Below are positions 1 through 6,070 of a DNA stretch of 7,577 nucleotides, piece by piece. The position numbers were made by a program, and so were the translations under genes. Below the pieces are notes generated by a model. It worked only from the letters and a program-made list of their open reading frames with translations. It did no database searches and had not been told where the DNA came from. Positions within the stretch are counted from its first letter, which is position 1. Each line of letters opens with the position of its first letter. The stretch is from CAYLNG01 sp964497855. GTDB taxonomy: Bacteria > Verrucomicrobiota > Kiritimatiellia > SS1-B-03-39 > UBA6053. Location: positions 1 to 7,577 of the forward strand of contig CAZCFM010000154.1 of NCBI GenBank assembly GCA_964497855.1, given 5' to 3'.

Positions 1-92
1 TTGAAAAGAACCCACCACATGCCACACAGGGGTCGCACGTAGTTTGTCATTTCACCTACCGAAAATTTGGCGAAGGGCTTGGAAACAAAAAA

Positions 93-121
93 TTGACACT
101 ATTCCACTCGTGATATATAAT
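93..121 (+). promoter_or_regulatory. Consensus sigma70-type promoter of the Phd/PIN toxin-antitoxin module
   Basis: A perfect -35 box TTGACA (93-98) and a perfect -10 box TATAAT (116-121) are separated by exactly 17 bases. The antitoxin ATG begins at 129, seven bases after the -10 box, so the predicted transcription start falls on or just before the start codon and the mRNA would be leaderless or nearly so. No Shine-Dalgarno sequence lies upstream of that ATG. A short dyad CAC-TC-GTG (105-112) in the spacer is a possible but weak operator for antitoxin autorepression. Confidence 0.8.
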
Positions 122-128
122 TCCTATC

Positions 129-389
129 ATGAAAACAGCAACCGTTGCAGATTTACGCAATAATTTCAGACGAATCTCCTCATGGATTGAACACGGAGAA
201 ACCGTGCAGATCGTCAAGAGAGGACGGCTTTTCGCTCATCTTACAGCTGCAATTTCGCCAAACGAAGACAACCAAATCCCCAAAGTGGACTTCTTGGCCC
301 AGTTACGAGAAATCTGGGGTGGCCGGGTTTTTTCCGAGGCAGAGGTCCTTGCGATGCGTGAAGCCGAGTTGGACGGAGAAGAGGGATGA
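129..389 (+). CDS. Phd/YefM-family antitoxin of a type II toxin-antitoxin module
   Basis: This 86-residue protein is the likely antitoxin for the PIN toxin immediately downstream. In the Phd/YefM (prevent-host-death) family, the N-terminal half dimerises and binds the operator while the C-terminal tail wraps and inhibits the toxin. The N-terminus (MKTATVADLRNNFRRIS, then GETVQIVKRGRLFAHL at about residues 23-38) is the usual family pattern of a helix followed by two strands around a 'KRG' turn. The tail from about residue 53 (FLAQLREIWGGRVFSEAEV) is acidic and helical, as expected for a toxin-binding segment. The ATG at 129 is preferred because it directly follows a perfect promoter; there is no Shine-Dalgarno. 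The stop codon overlaps the toxin start (ATGA at 386-389), so translation is probably coupled. The DNA is AT-richer than the operon starting at 905, which suggests acquisition. The family call is confident; pairing is inferred from position. Confidence 0.88.
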   Translation: MKTATVADLRNNFRRISSWIEHGETVQIVKRGRLFAHLTAAISPNEDNQIPKVDFLAQLREIWGGRVFSEAEVLAMREAELDGEEG

Positions 390-838
390 TCGCTTATCCC
401 GACACGTCATTTCTTTGTGCGCTCTACCGTCAACAGTTCAACTCCGTCCCAGCGGCACACTATGCCAGCACACTCACGGAACCCCTGCATGTGGCATCTC
501 CCCTTTTGTATGAATTCCGACAATCCACCCGCTGGCAAAGCTGGCTGCATTCAAAGGATGCGACGAAAGGATTTCCCCAGGCAGACGCCCTGAAAATGTT
601 GAGCAAACTACAAAGCAATATCGCAAGCGGGGTTTTGGTGGTTGTGCCTGTCGACTGGGCGGATTTGGTCAGCATTGCCGAGCGCCTTTCTGCTCAACAT
701 ACGTGGACGGGGGGATTCCGCGGCTTTGATGTGCTGCATGTCGCCACAGCCTTGCACCTTGGGGCCACAGAGTTCCTCACCTTTGACGGGAACCAAAAAA
801 GACTCGCAGAGAGTGAGAGTCTTCATGTTCCGTTTTAA
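386..838 (+). CDS. vapC: PIN-domain ribonuclease toxin, VapC-like
   Basis: This 150-residue protein is a single PIN domain, the fold of VapC-type metal-dependent endoribonucleases that cleave tRNA, rRNA or mRNA. The four acidic residues that coordinate Mg/Mn are in their expected places: D6 (YPDTSFL), E43 (YEFRQ), D115 (FRGFDVLHVATAL) and D134 (LTFDGNQK). The toxin is therefore probably catalytically intact. The length is typical of the family. The start ATG overlaps the antitoxin stop (ATGA), and GGAG at 375-378 provides a Shine-Dalgarno seven bases upstream. This gives the toxin its own ribosome site although the antitoxin has none. The partner is Phd/YefM-like rather than a classic VapB, a common mix among PIN modules. 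The RNA target cannot be read from sequence. No clear terminator follows before the next gene at 905. Confidence 0.88.
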   Translation: MIAYPDTSFLCALYRQQFNSVPAAHYASTLTEPLHVASPLLYEFRQSTRWQSWLHSKDATKGFPQADALKMLSKLQSNIASGVLVVVPVDWADLVSIAERLSAQHTWTGGFRGFDVLHVATALHLGATEFLTFDGNQKRLAESESLHVPF

Positions 839-904
839 GTGGGGTTCGCCAGACGCTTTGCTCCGCATTGACAAAGGGCCTTCGCTTGTGCAAAGGTTGT
901 GCCC

Positions 905-1603
905 ATGAAACCCTTCACTCTTGCCCTCCTGTTTTTCGTTTCGTCGTTCCTTCACGCCGAGACCGCTGCGCCCGAAAACACCTTGCAGATCCTCCAGGCC
1001 CGGATCCAGGCCCTGCGCGAGGCTGGCGAACTCAACACCGAGGCCGAAGGCTGGCGCCAAAAGCTGCCCAAATTTCCCGAGGCCTCCTTCGCGGCCGGCG
1101 GAACCTACATCTGGACCCTTGAAACGAGCGAAGGCACCCTGGTGTCGCATCTCGACTATAAAAGCGCCCCCGAACACGTCCGCAATATTCTCTGGCTCAG
1201 CGAGCTGGGCTTTTACGAGGGCCTGAACTTCCACCGCATCATGCCCGGCTTCATGGCCCAGGGCGGCTGCCCCCTCGGCAAAGGCTTCGGAAATCCCGGC
1301 TACACCCTCAAACTGGAAGCCAAATCCGGCCGCAAACACGATGTCCCCGGCATCCTCAGCATGGCCCGCACCCAGGCCCCCAACTCCGCCGGATCGCAGT
1401 TCTTCATCACCTTCGGACCCACCCCTCAGCTCGACGGACAGTACAGCGTCTTTGGCAACGTCGTCGAAGGTCTCGAGGTCCTCAAGAAACTCGAGGCCGC
1501 AGGAAATCCCGATCCCAATTCAAACGGCGTTCCCCCGCTCAAAGACATCCGCATCGTCAGCGCCCGCGTGAGTTGGAAGGCGGACCTGCAACCGGAGCCA
1601 TGA
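905..1603 (+). CDS. Secreted cyclophilin-type peptidyl-prolyl cis-trans isomerase
   Basis: This 232-residue protein should catalyse cis-trans isomerisation of prolyl bonds in exported proteins. Residues 1-18 are a signal peptide (MKPFTLALLFFVSSFLHA, likely cleaved before E19), placing it in the periplasm or envelope. A helical linker rich in Q, E and R (about 25-60) precedes the cyclophilin domain (about 65-222). Active-site residues are visible: F109-H110-R111 (catalytic Arg), F116-M117-x-Q119 in PGFMAQGG, and Q165-F166-F167 in GSQFFITF. The Trp that confers cyclosporin binding in human CypA is Gln here (Q175 in PQLDGQY), as in many bacterial cyclophilins. The ATG at 905 is chosen because AAAGG at 892-896 lies eight bases upstream; the in-frame GTG at 899 would sit too close to it. 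The stop overlaps the kinase start (ATGA, 1600-1603), so the gene heads a three-gene overlapping operon. No clear promoter was found. Confidence 0.93.
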   Translation: MKPFTLALLFFVSSFLHAETAAPENTLQILQARIQALREAGELNTEAEGWRQKLPKFPEASFAAGGTYIWTLETSEGTLVSHLDYKSAPEHVRNILWLSELGFYEGLNFHRIMPGFMAQGGCPLGKGFGNPGYTLKLEAKSGRKHDVPGILSMARTQAPNSAGSQFFITFGPTPQLDGQYSVFGNVVEGLEVLKKLEAAGNPDPNSNGVPPLKDIRIVSARVSWKADLQPEP

Positions 1604-3237
1604 GCACGGGCCCCTCCTCTTTCCCCAACCTCGACCTCGGCGGATACCGCATCGTCGGACGCCTGGGACAGGGTGCCATGGCCGACGTGTACGACGCCGT
1701 GGACTCCACCGGCCATTCCGTCGCCCTCAAGGTCTTCAAGGCCGGCGGCGGCATGTCCTACACCATGATCGAACGTTTCCGCCGCGAGGCCGAAGCCACC
1801 AAAAAACTACGGCGCCATCCCTACATCCTCACCGTCTACGCCTCCGGGCACGATGGCGACTACCACTACATCGCCATGGAGAAAGTCGAGGACAGCCGCG
1901 CCCTCGACACCCTCGCCCGCACCCAGCCGCCCGTGGACAAAATCCTGGGCATCGGCGTGAAAATCGCCAGCGCTCTCCAGTACGCCCACGAACGCCAGAT
2001 CATCCACCGCGACGTCAAACCCAGCAACATCCTGCTCGACGAATTCAACGAGCCGCTGCTCACCGACTTCGGGGTCGCCGAACTCACCGACTGGCCCAGC
2101 CTGACCCTCAGCGGTGCCCTCACCGGAACGCCGCTCTACATGTCCCCCGAACAGGCCCGCAGCGAAACCTGCAGCCCCGCCTCCGACGTCTATTCCCTCG
2201 CCGTGGTGCTCTACGAAGCCCTCACCGGCCATCTCCCCTACGACCTACCCGAGGCCCCGCCCACGCCCGCCATTCTCGACGCCGTCAAAAACCTGGCCCC
2301 CATCCCTCCGCGCAACCGCGACAAACGCATTTCGCGCGACCTGAACTACGTCCTGCTCCGCGCCCTCCGCAAAAACCCCAGCGAACGCTACAGTTCCGCC
2401 CGCGATTTTGGCGCGGACCTGGAATCCATCATCGCGGGACGCCCCGTGGCCGGACGCTGGGTGTCGCCCTGGTCGCGCACCCGTTTCTGGATGCGGCGGC
2501 ACCGCACCGGACTCGCCGGCGCGGCGGCCTTCGGCCTCTTCGGCGGTGTGCTCTACCTCGGACTGCGCGACCGTCTGCGCGAGGAAGCCTACCGCGGCCT
2601 CCTCCTCCGCGCCGTGAAGGTCAGCGGCGACCTGAAACTCGCACAGATGTCCACTTCCAACCGCACCGAGCCCGAGATGCGCTCGGCCCGGCGCGCGATG
2701 TCCGTGGGGCGATGGATCGAAGCCCGCGATCTGCAGCAAACCGCCGCCAACATCAATCAGGACCTCCAGCAGCTTGTGCCTCTCGCCGAGGCGCGCCTCG
2801 AACTCGCCCGCGCCGAACTCATGCTCCACAACAGCCGCCGCGCCCTCGACCTCTACGCGCAGGTCTGGAGTCAGGAGGACCTCAGCGACGCCGTCCGGCA
2901 GATTGCCGCCTTCGAAGGCATCCTCCTGCTCAGCCTCGAAAACCGCGAGAACGATGCGCTGGCCCTCGCCGCGTCCCTCGCTGTCACCCGCGACGGCCCC
3001 TACCTCCAGCTCATCCGCCACGCCCTCGGCGAAGCACCGCCCGAAGACTGGAACCAGATCACCTCCGCTTGGCAACCCCGTTTTCAGTGGAACCTGACGC
3101 TCGCCGAAGTCATCCGACAGCGCAACGCCCTCCCCCGCGCCGAACGCGTGGATCGGATCGACGCCCTCCTGCGCGCCGAGTCTGGAAACAGCGCATGGCC
3201 CCTGCCCTTCGCCACCTATCTCAAAGGACGCCTGTGA
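1600..3237 (+). CDS. Membrane-anchored PknB-type Ser/Thr protein kinase
   Basis: This 545-residue protein has a cytoplasmic Hanks-type kinase domain (about 16-280), one transmembrane helix (about 304-322) and a C-terminal region of about 220 residues. Catalytic elements are complete: glycine loop GQGAMADV (23-30), ATP-binding K44 in VALKVF, alpha-C glutamate near E63, HRDVKPSN (136-143) with catalytic D138, DFG (156-158), SPE instead of APE (182-184) and D196 in the F helix. The Arg before the catalytic Asp makes it an RD kinase, a class usually activated by activation-loop phosphorylation. The C-terminal part is helical and rich in Ala, Leu, Glu and Arg, resembling TPR-type helical repeats; no PASTA repeats are present. 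With the cytoplasmic kinase and a single helix, it should face the periplasm. The start is the ATG inside the cyclophilin stop overlap, with GGAG at 1594-1597 unusually close, suggesting translational coupling. Substrates are unknown. Confidence 0.93.
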   Translation: MSTGPSSFPNLDLGGYRIVGRLGQGAMADVYDAVDSTGHSVALKVFKAGGGMSYTMIERFRREAEATKKLRRHPYILTVYASGHDGDYHYIAMEKVEDSRALDTLARTQPPVDKILGIGVKIASALQYAHERQIIHRDVKPSNILLDEFNEPLLTDFGVAELTDWPSLTLSGALTGTPLYMSPEQARSETCSPASDVYSLAVVLYEALTGHLPYDLPEAPPTPAILDAVKNLAPIPPRNRDKRISRDLNYVLLRALRKNPSERYSSARDFGADLESIIAGRPVAGRWVSPWSRTRFWMRRHRTGLAGAAAFGLFGGVLYLGLRDRLREEAYRGLLLRAVKVSGDLKLAQMSTSNRTEPEMRSARRAMSVGRWIEARDLQQTAANINQDLQQLVPLAEARLELARAELMLHNSRRALDLYAQVWSQEDLSDAVRQIAAFEGILLLSLENRENDALALAASLAVTRDGPYLQLIRHALGEAPPEDWNQITSAWQPRFQWNLTLAEVIRQRNALPRAERVDRIDALLRAESGNSAWPLPFATYLKGRL

Positions 3238-3746
3238 AATCGCGCGCGGGCATGACCATTCTCCCCTGGCTCTTCATCCTCCTCATGGTCGGCAGCCTGC
3301 TCTGGCTCCTCAACCGCCTCACCCGCGACCTGCAGGACGCCGAGGAATGCCGCCGCCGCCTCGAACGCATTCACCAGGTGCTCGCCCTCTACGAACGCGA
3401 AAACGGTCACCTGCCCTCCTTCGAACTTTTCCCCGAGGACCCCTTCAACGACAGCGAAAGTCTGCTCAGCGTTCTCAAGCCGTATGGACTGAATCCCGAA
3501 TGGGCGCTCTGTCCCGCCGCACCCGGTGTTCTGCGCAACCACGGGATCAGCTACCTCTGGAATCCCGCCCTGAATCAAGGCTCCCTCGAAAACCGCCGCG
3601 AGCCCACCTGGGTGCTCGTCGATATCCAGGCCCTCGTCGACAACCTGCCCGGCCCCCATTTCGGTGGTTACAACATTCTCTACAGCAACGGACGCGTCGA
3701 ACGCAGTCCCCAGGCCCCTCACAGCCTGCCGGTTCAGTTTGAGTAA
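3234..3746 (+). CDS. Pseudopilin-like protein with an H-X9-NG motif
   Basis: This 170-residue protein has a short basic N-terminus (MKSRAG), a hydrophobic helix (about 7-27) and a soluble domain. It resembles the prepilin-type proteins abundant in Planctomycetes and Verrucomicrobia. Supporting features are the G6-M7-T8 prepilin-like junction, a helix of the type ECRRRLERIHQVLALYERENGHLP (38-61), a Cys-Pro at 93-94, and near the end H142-FGGYNILYS-N152-G153. The last matches the spacing of the H-X9-DG signature with Asp replaced by Asn. The usual Glu at mature position 5 is Pro, so normal pilus assembly is doubtful and the protein may simply be membrane-anchored. GTG at 3234 is chosen because it overlaps the kinase stop (GTGA) and AAAGGA at 3223-3228 lies five bases upstream; ATG at 3252 is an alternative. 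Family membership is a motif-based inference. Confidence 0.7.
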   Translation: MKSRAGMTILPWLFILLMVGSLLWLLNRLTRDLQDAEECRRRLERIHQVLALYERENGHLPSFELFPEDPFNDSESLLSVLKPYGLNPEWALCPAAPGVLRNHGISYLWNPALNQGSLENRREPTWVLVDIQALVDNLPGPHFGGYNILYSNGRVERSPQAPHSLPVQFE

Positions 3747-3760
3747 ATCAGCACTCAAAC
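3737..3760. terminator. Possible bidirectional terminator hairpin between convergent genes
   Basis: GTTTGAGT (3737-3744) and ACTCAAAC (3753-3760) form a perfect 8-bp inverted repeat around an 8-base loop. The hairpin spans the stop codons of both the pseudopilin gene (TAA, 3744-3746) and argH (3755-3757 on the minus strand). The genes converge with only eight bases between them, so a shared terminator is plausible. Neither side has a real U-tract, so intrinsic termination would be weak. Confidence 0.4.
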
Positions 3761-5128
3761 CGCAAGCAGCTTCTCGATGGCGTGCTGGTGGTGGTCGCGG
3801 GCGGACTGGGTGAACTGGCGGGCGTCGGCGATGCGTTCCGCGTAGAGGTCGAAGTCGAGGCCGTTGGTCGCGCCGAGGTGGGTCTTGCGCGCAATCGCGG
3901 CGTCGGGATCCTCGTTTTCCAGTTCGGCGAGGTGTTCCTTGACGTGGTGGTAGGCGTCGCGGAAGGGCATGCCCTTCGCCACGAGCGCGAGGGCGGCGTC
4001 GGTGGCGAAGACCCCGCCATCGAAGGCGGCGCGGAGGCGGTCGGGGTTGACGGCGAGGCCCGCCACGCAGCGGGCGAGAATGCGGACGGAGGCGCGGGTG
4101 GTGGCGAGGCCCTCCAGGAAGGGTTCTTTGCTGTCCTGAAGGTCGCGGTTGTAGCCGCCGGGCGCGGCGTGCAGGATCATGCCGACGGACTGGCCGTAGC
4201 CGAGCACGAGGGCGGCCTTGGAGCGCAGCAGCTCGAGCACGTCGGGGTTGTTCTTGTTGGGCATGATGCTGCTGCCGGTGCCAAAGGCCTTCGGAATGCG
4301 GAAATAGCCGAATTCGGGCAGGGTGAAAATCATGAGATCGGTCGCGACGCGCGAGAGGGTGATCATGAGCTGTCCGAGGGCCTGGAGAATCTGGTATTCC
4401 ATTTTGCCGCGGGCCTGGATGGCGTGGGCGACGTTGTGGAGGGGGCGGGCGAAGCCCAGCAGGTCGCTGCTGAGTTGCCGGTCGATGGGCAGCGGCACGC
4501 CGTAGCCAGCGGCGGCACCGAGCGGGCATTGGTCGTTGAGGCGGAACACGTGACGGAGGCTGTCGAGGTCTTCGAGCACGGCTTCGGCATAGGAGGTGGC
4601 CCAGAGGCCGACGCTGGAGGGCATGGCGGGCTGCATGTGGGTGCGGCCGACCATGGGGACGAGGCGGTGGGTGTGGCCGAAAGCGCGGAGGGCGTCGGCG
4701 AGGTCGGCCGTGTCGTCCATGAGGTCGAGCAGTCGCTGTTTGGCGAAGAGGCGGAGATCGAGGGCGACCTGGTCGTTGCGGCTGCGTCCGGTGTGGATTT
4801 TTTTGCCGAGGTCGCCGTGGCGTTCGGTGAGGGTGCGTTCGACGGCGAGGTGCACGTCCTGGTCGGCGGGGTGGATTTCGAATTCGCCGCGCAGGGCGGA
4901 ATCGCGGATGCGGGCCAGTTCGCGGCAGAGGGCGGCGGCTTCGTCGCGGGTGAGCACGGGAGGGCTCACGGGCATGCGGGAGAGCATGAGGGCGTGGGCG
5001 GCGCTGCCGATGCAGTCGGCTTCGGCGAGCTGGAGATCGAGAACCAGGTCTTTGCCGGCGGTGAAAGCGAGGATTTCGTCGTCGATGGAACCGACGGTGG
5101 TGCGTTGGGCGGAGGAGGGAGACGTCAT
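3755..5128 (-). CDS. argH: Argininosuccinate lyase
   Basis: This 457-residue cytoplasmic enzyme cleaves argininosuccinate to arginine and fumarate, the last step of arginine biosynthesis. It works as a homotetramer with active sites built from three subunits. The superfamily signature GSSIMPNKNNPD (285-296) carries the catalytic serine loop. HTGRSRNDQ (112-120) is the ArgH-specific motif, and H164 in GRTHMQPAMP is the conserved second-region histidine. The stretch from QCPLGAAAGYGVPLPIDR supports ArgH over other superfamily members. Length equals the usual 455-465 residues. The canonical WGGRF near the N-terminus is absent; the protein instead runs into AFTAGKDLVLDLQLAEADCIGSAAH, a pattern I associate with the Bacteroidetes-type branch. 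The ATG at 5128 gives the standard length. An in-frame TTG at 5170 would add 14 residues. No strong Shine-Dalgarno lies close to 5128; GGGAGG is about 20 bases upstream. No other arginine gene is nearby. Confidence 0.95.
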   Translation of the reverse strand: MTSPSSAQRTTVGSIDDEILAFTAGKDLVLDLQLAEADCIGSAAHALMLSRMPVSPPVLTRDEAAALCRELARIRDSALRGEFEIHPADQDVHLAVERTLTERHGDLGKKIHTGRSRNDQVALDLRLFAKQRLLDLMDDTADLADALRAFGHTHRLVPMVGRTHMQPAMPSSVGLWATSYAEAVLEDLDSLRHVFRLNDQCPLGAAAGYGVPLPIDRQLSSDLLGFARPLHNVAHAIQARGKMEYQILQALGQLMITLSRVATDLMIFTLPEFGYFRIPKAFGTGSSIMPNKNNPDVLELLRSKAALVLGYGQSVGMILHAAPGGYNRDLQDSKEPFLEGLATTRASVRILARCVAGLAVNPDRLRAAFDGGVFATDAALALVAKGMPFRDAYHHVKEHLAELENEDPDAAIARKTHLGATNGLDFDLYAERIADARQFTQSARDHHQHAIEKLLAV

Positions 5129-5197
5129 GGACGCCGTGTTACCACATGCCTCCCGGCAAGGAAAGCCCAAGCTGAGGGGCAGAAACTCGCAGCACGG

Positions 5198-5686
5198 TTA
5201 CTTCTCCGGCATCGCAGACGAGTGATGGCTGATGATCAGCCATTGTTTCCCGTCCCAACGGTAGGTGAAGCTATATCTTGCCCTGACCTTGTCCCCCGTC
5301 TTGGCAAAATGGAAGGTATACAGACCGGTGTCCACGGCCATGTCGCAGTCGATCTGTATCTGACGCATAATGATTTCCCCTGAGGGTTGATTCTCGAGAA
5401 AGTGGTAAAAGTAGTCCTCTTTTTCAGGTCGTGTGAGCCGGGGTGTATTGGAGAGCGTGGGCAGAAGGATGGACTGCTCGGCGTAGTTGGCAACGACTTG
5501 TCGCGGGTCACCTGATTGCAGCGACAGGTTCCACCTGTCAAACAGCGATGCGATTTCCTGTTCGGTCGGCACAAGGCCTCTTTCCGCACACAGTTTCGTA
5601 CATGGATTGCGATTGGATGCCGGTGTGGTGCATCCCGCGATAAGCAGAGAAACGGTTAAGAGTAAAAGAGCGGACAGGCGTTTCAT
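5198..5686 (-). CDS. Lipoprotein with CaMKII-association-domain/NTF2-like fold
   Basis: This 162-residue protein starts with a lipoprotein signal peptide (MKRLSALLLLTVSLLIAGC); the lipobox LIAG-C19 predicts lipidation at C19 and membrane anchoring. Residues 42-160 match the bacterial CaMKII-association-domain group of the NTF2/SnoaL superfamily, including the SgcJ/EcaC and DUF4440 relatives. The matching pattern is W52 with LQSGDPRQVVANYAEQSILLPT (56-77), then DTGLYTFHF (119-127), VRARYSFTYRW (134-144) and the closing WLIISHHSSAMPE. These domains form cone-shaped dimers or larger rings and bind small ligands or act as scaffolds; most lack proven enzymatic activity. AAGGAG ten bases before the ATG (plus coordinates 5696-5701) is a good ribosome site. 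The gene follows higA on the same strand after 78 bases containing hairpins. It may be passenger cargo of the higBA region. The fold is fairly secure, the function unknown. Confidence 0.82.
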   Translation of the reverse strand: MKRLSALLLLTVSLLIAGCTTPASNRNPCTKLCAERGLVPTEQEIASLFDRWNLSLQSGDPRQVVANYAEQSILLPTLSNTPRLTRPEKEDYFYHFLENQPSGEIIMRQIQIDCDMAVDTGLYTFHFAKTGDKVRARYSFTYRWDGKQWLIISHHSSAMPEK

Positions 5687-5709
5687 ATGTGTATTCTCCT
5701 TTTAATGGC

Positions 5710-5760
5710 GGACGAACGTCCACCCGCACCGACGTGTTCGGTGTCGGGAATTGTTAGCGG
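5710..5760 (-). other. Hairpin-forming spacer between higA and the lipoprotein; attC-like by shape only
   Basis: Read on the minus strand after the higA stop, GCTAACAATT leads into a stem of ten base pairs with one bulged base: CCCG, bulged A, CACCGA, loop ACACG, TCGGTG, CGGG (plus coordinates 5723-5748). A second small hairpin, GGAC-GTTC-GTCC, follows (5710-5721). CTAACAATT next to a stem with an extrahelical base recalls integron attC sites, but the expected GTTRRRY crossover box is missing (GTTCGTC here). It may instead be a transcription terminator or a leader structure for the lipoprotein mRNA. Confidence 0.4.
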
Positions 5761-5764
5761 CTGA

Positions 5765-6061
5765 TCAGGCCATGGCCATCTGTTTGACTTCTTCGTGAAT
5801 CCGGGGCGAGATGGAATCCTCGGCAACTTCGAGATCATAATCCATCTGAAGACCCAACCAGAAAGAGGCTGAATTTCCGAAATATACCGACAATCTCAAG
5901 GCGGTGTCAGCCGTAATGCTGCGTTTGCCATGGATAATTTCATTAATTCTACGGGGGGATACGCCCAAGGCGCGCCCAAGGTGATTCTGACTGATCTCCA
6001 TGGGCTTGAGGAACTCTTCAAAGAGAACCTCTCCGGGATGCACAGGTTTGATTTTTTTCAT
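5765..6061 (-). CDS. higA: HigA-family antitoxin, XRE-type DNA-binding protein
   Basis: This 98-residue protein is the antidote of the HigBA module. It neutralises HigB by complex formation and represses the operon. It begins with the family hallmark MKKIKPVHPGEVLFEEFLKPMEIS (1-24), followed by a helix-turn-helix at about 23-50 (ISQNHLGRALGVSPRRINEIIHGKRSIT). The adjoining helix ADTALRLSVYFGNSASFWLGLQMDYDLE is typical of the HigA/VapI 'addiction module antidote' group. It lies nine bases after higB on the minus strand, the toxin-first order characteristic of higBA. GAGG about seven bases before the ATG is a usable ribosome site, in contrast to higB, which has none. The likely binding site is the palindrome at 6367-6383. 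The C-terminus (EVKQMAMA) is complete. Confidence 0.94.
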   Translation of the reverse strand: MKKIKPVHPGEVLFEEFLKPMEISQNHLGRALGVSPRRINEIIHGKRSITADTALRLSVYFGNSASFWLGLQMDYDLEVAEDSISPRIHEEVKQMAMA

Positions 6062-6070
6062 GTGTTTACC

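Noticed and set aside
1..92. Possible gene end or RNA at the left edge
   Set aside because: No open frame, hairpin or RNA gene pattern could be supported before the promoter at 93.
868..896. TTGACA at 868-873 as -35 box for the cyclophilin operon
   Set aside because: At the right spacing there is only CAAAGG, which is the ribosome site. No -10 box fits between it and the start codon.
608..1339. Minus-strand open frame opposite the PIN toxin and cyclophilin genes
   Set aside because: It crosses two well-supported genes and their intergenic gap and shows no family pattern.
1573..1599. TTG at 1573 as kinase start
   Set aside because: It would add nine residues overlapping the cyclophilin tail; the ATG in the ATGA overlap is the standard coupled start.
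2245..3075. Minus-strand open frame opposite the kinase
   Set aside because: Composition is Gly/Ala/Val-rich with no motif, and the plus strand encodes a complete kinase there.
2712..3233. Upstream extension of the pseudopilin frame inside the kinase gene
   Set aside because: This stretch is Arg/Pro-rich out-of-frame translation of the kinase. A GTG with a Shine-Dalgarno at the kinase stop explains the true start.
3782..5383. Long plus-strand open frame opposite argH (about 530 codons)
   Set aside because: Its product is a Gly/Val/Glu/Ala-rich low-complexity string, the usual antisense image of a GC-rich gene. It exactly covers argH, which has full catalytic motifs.
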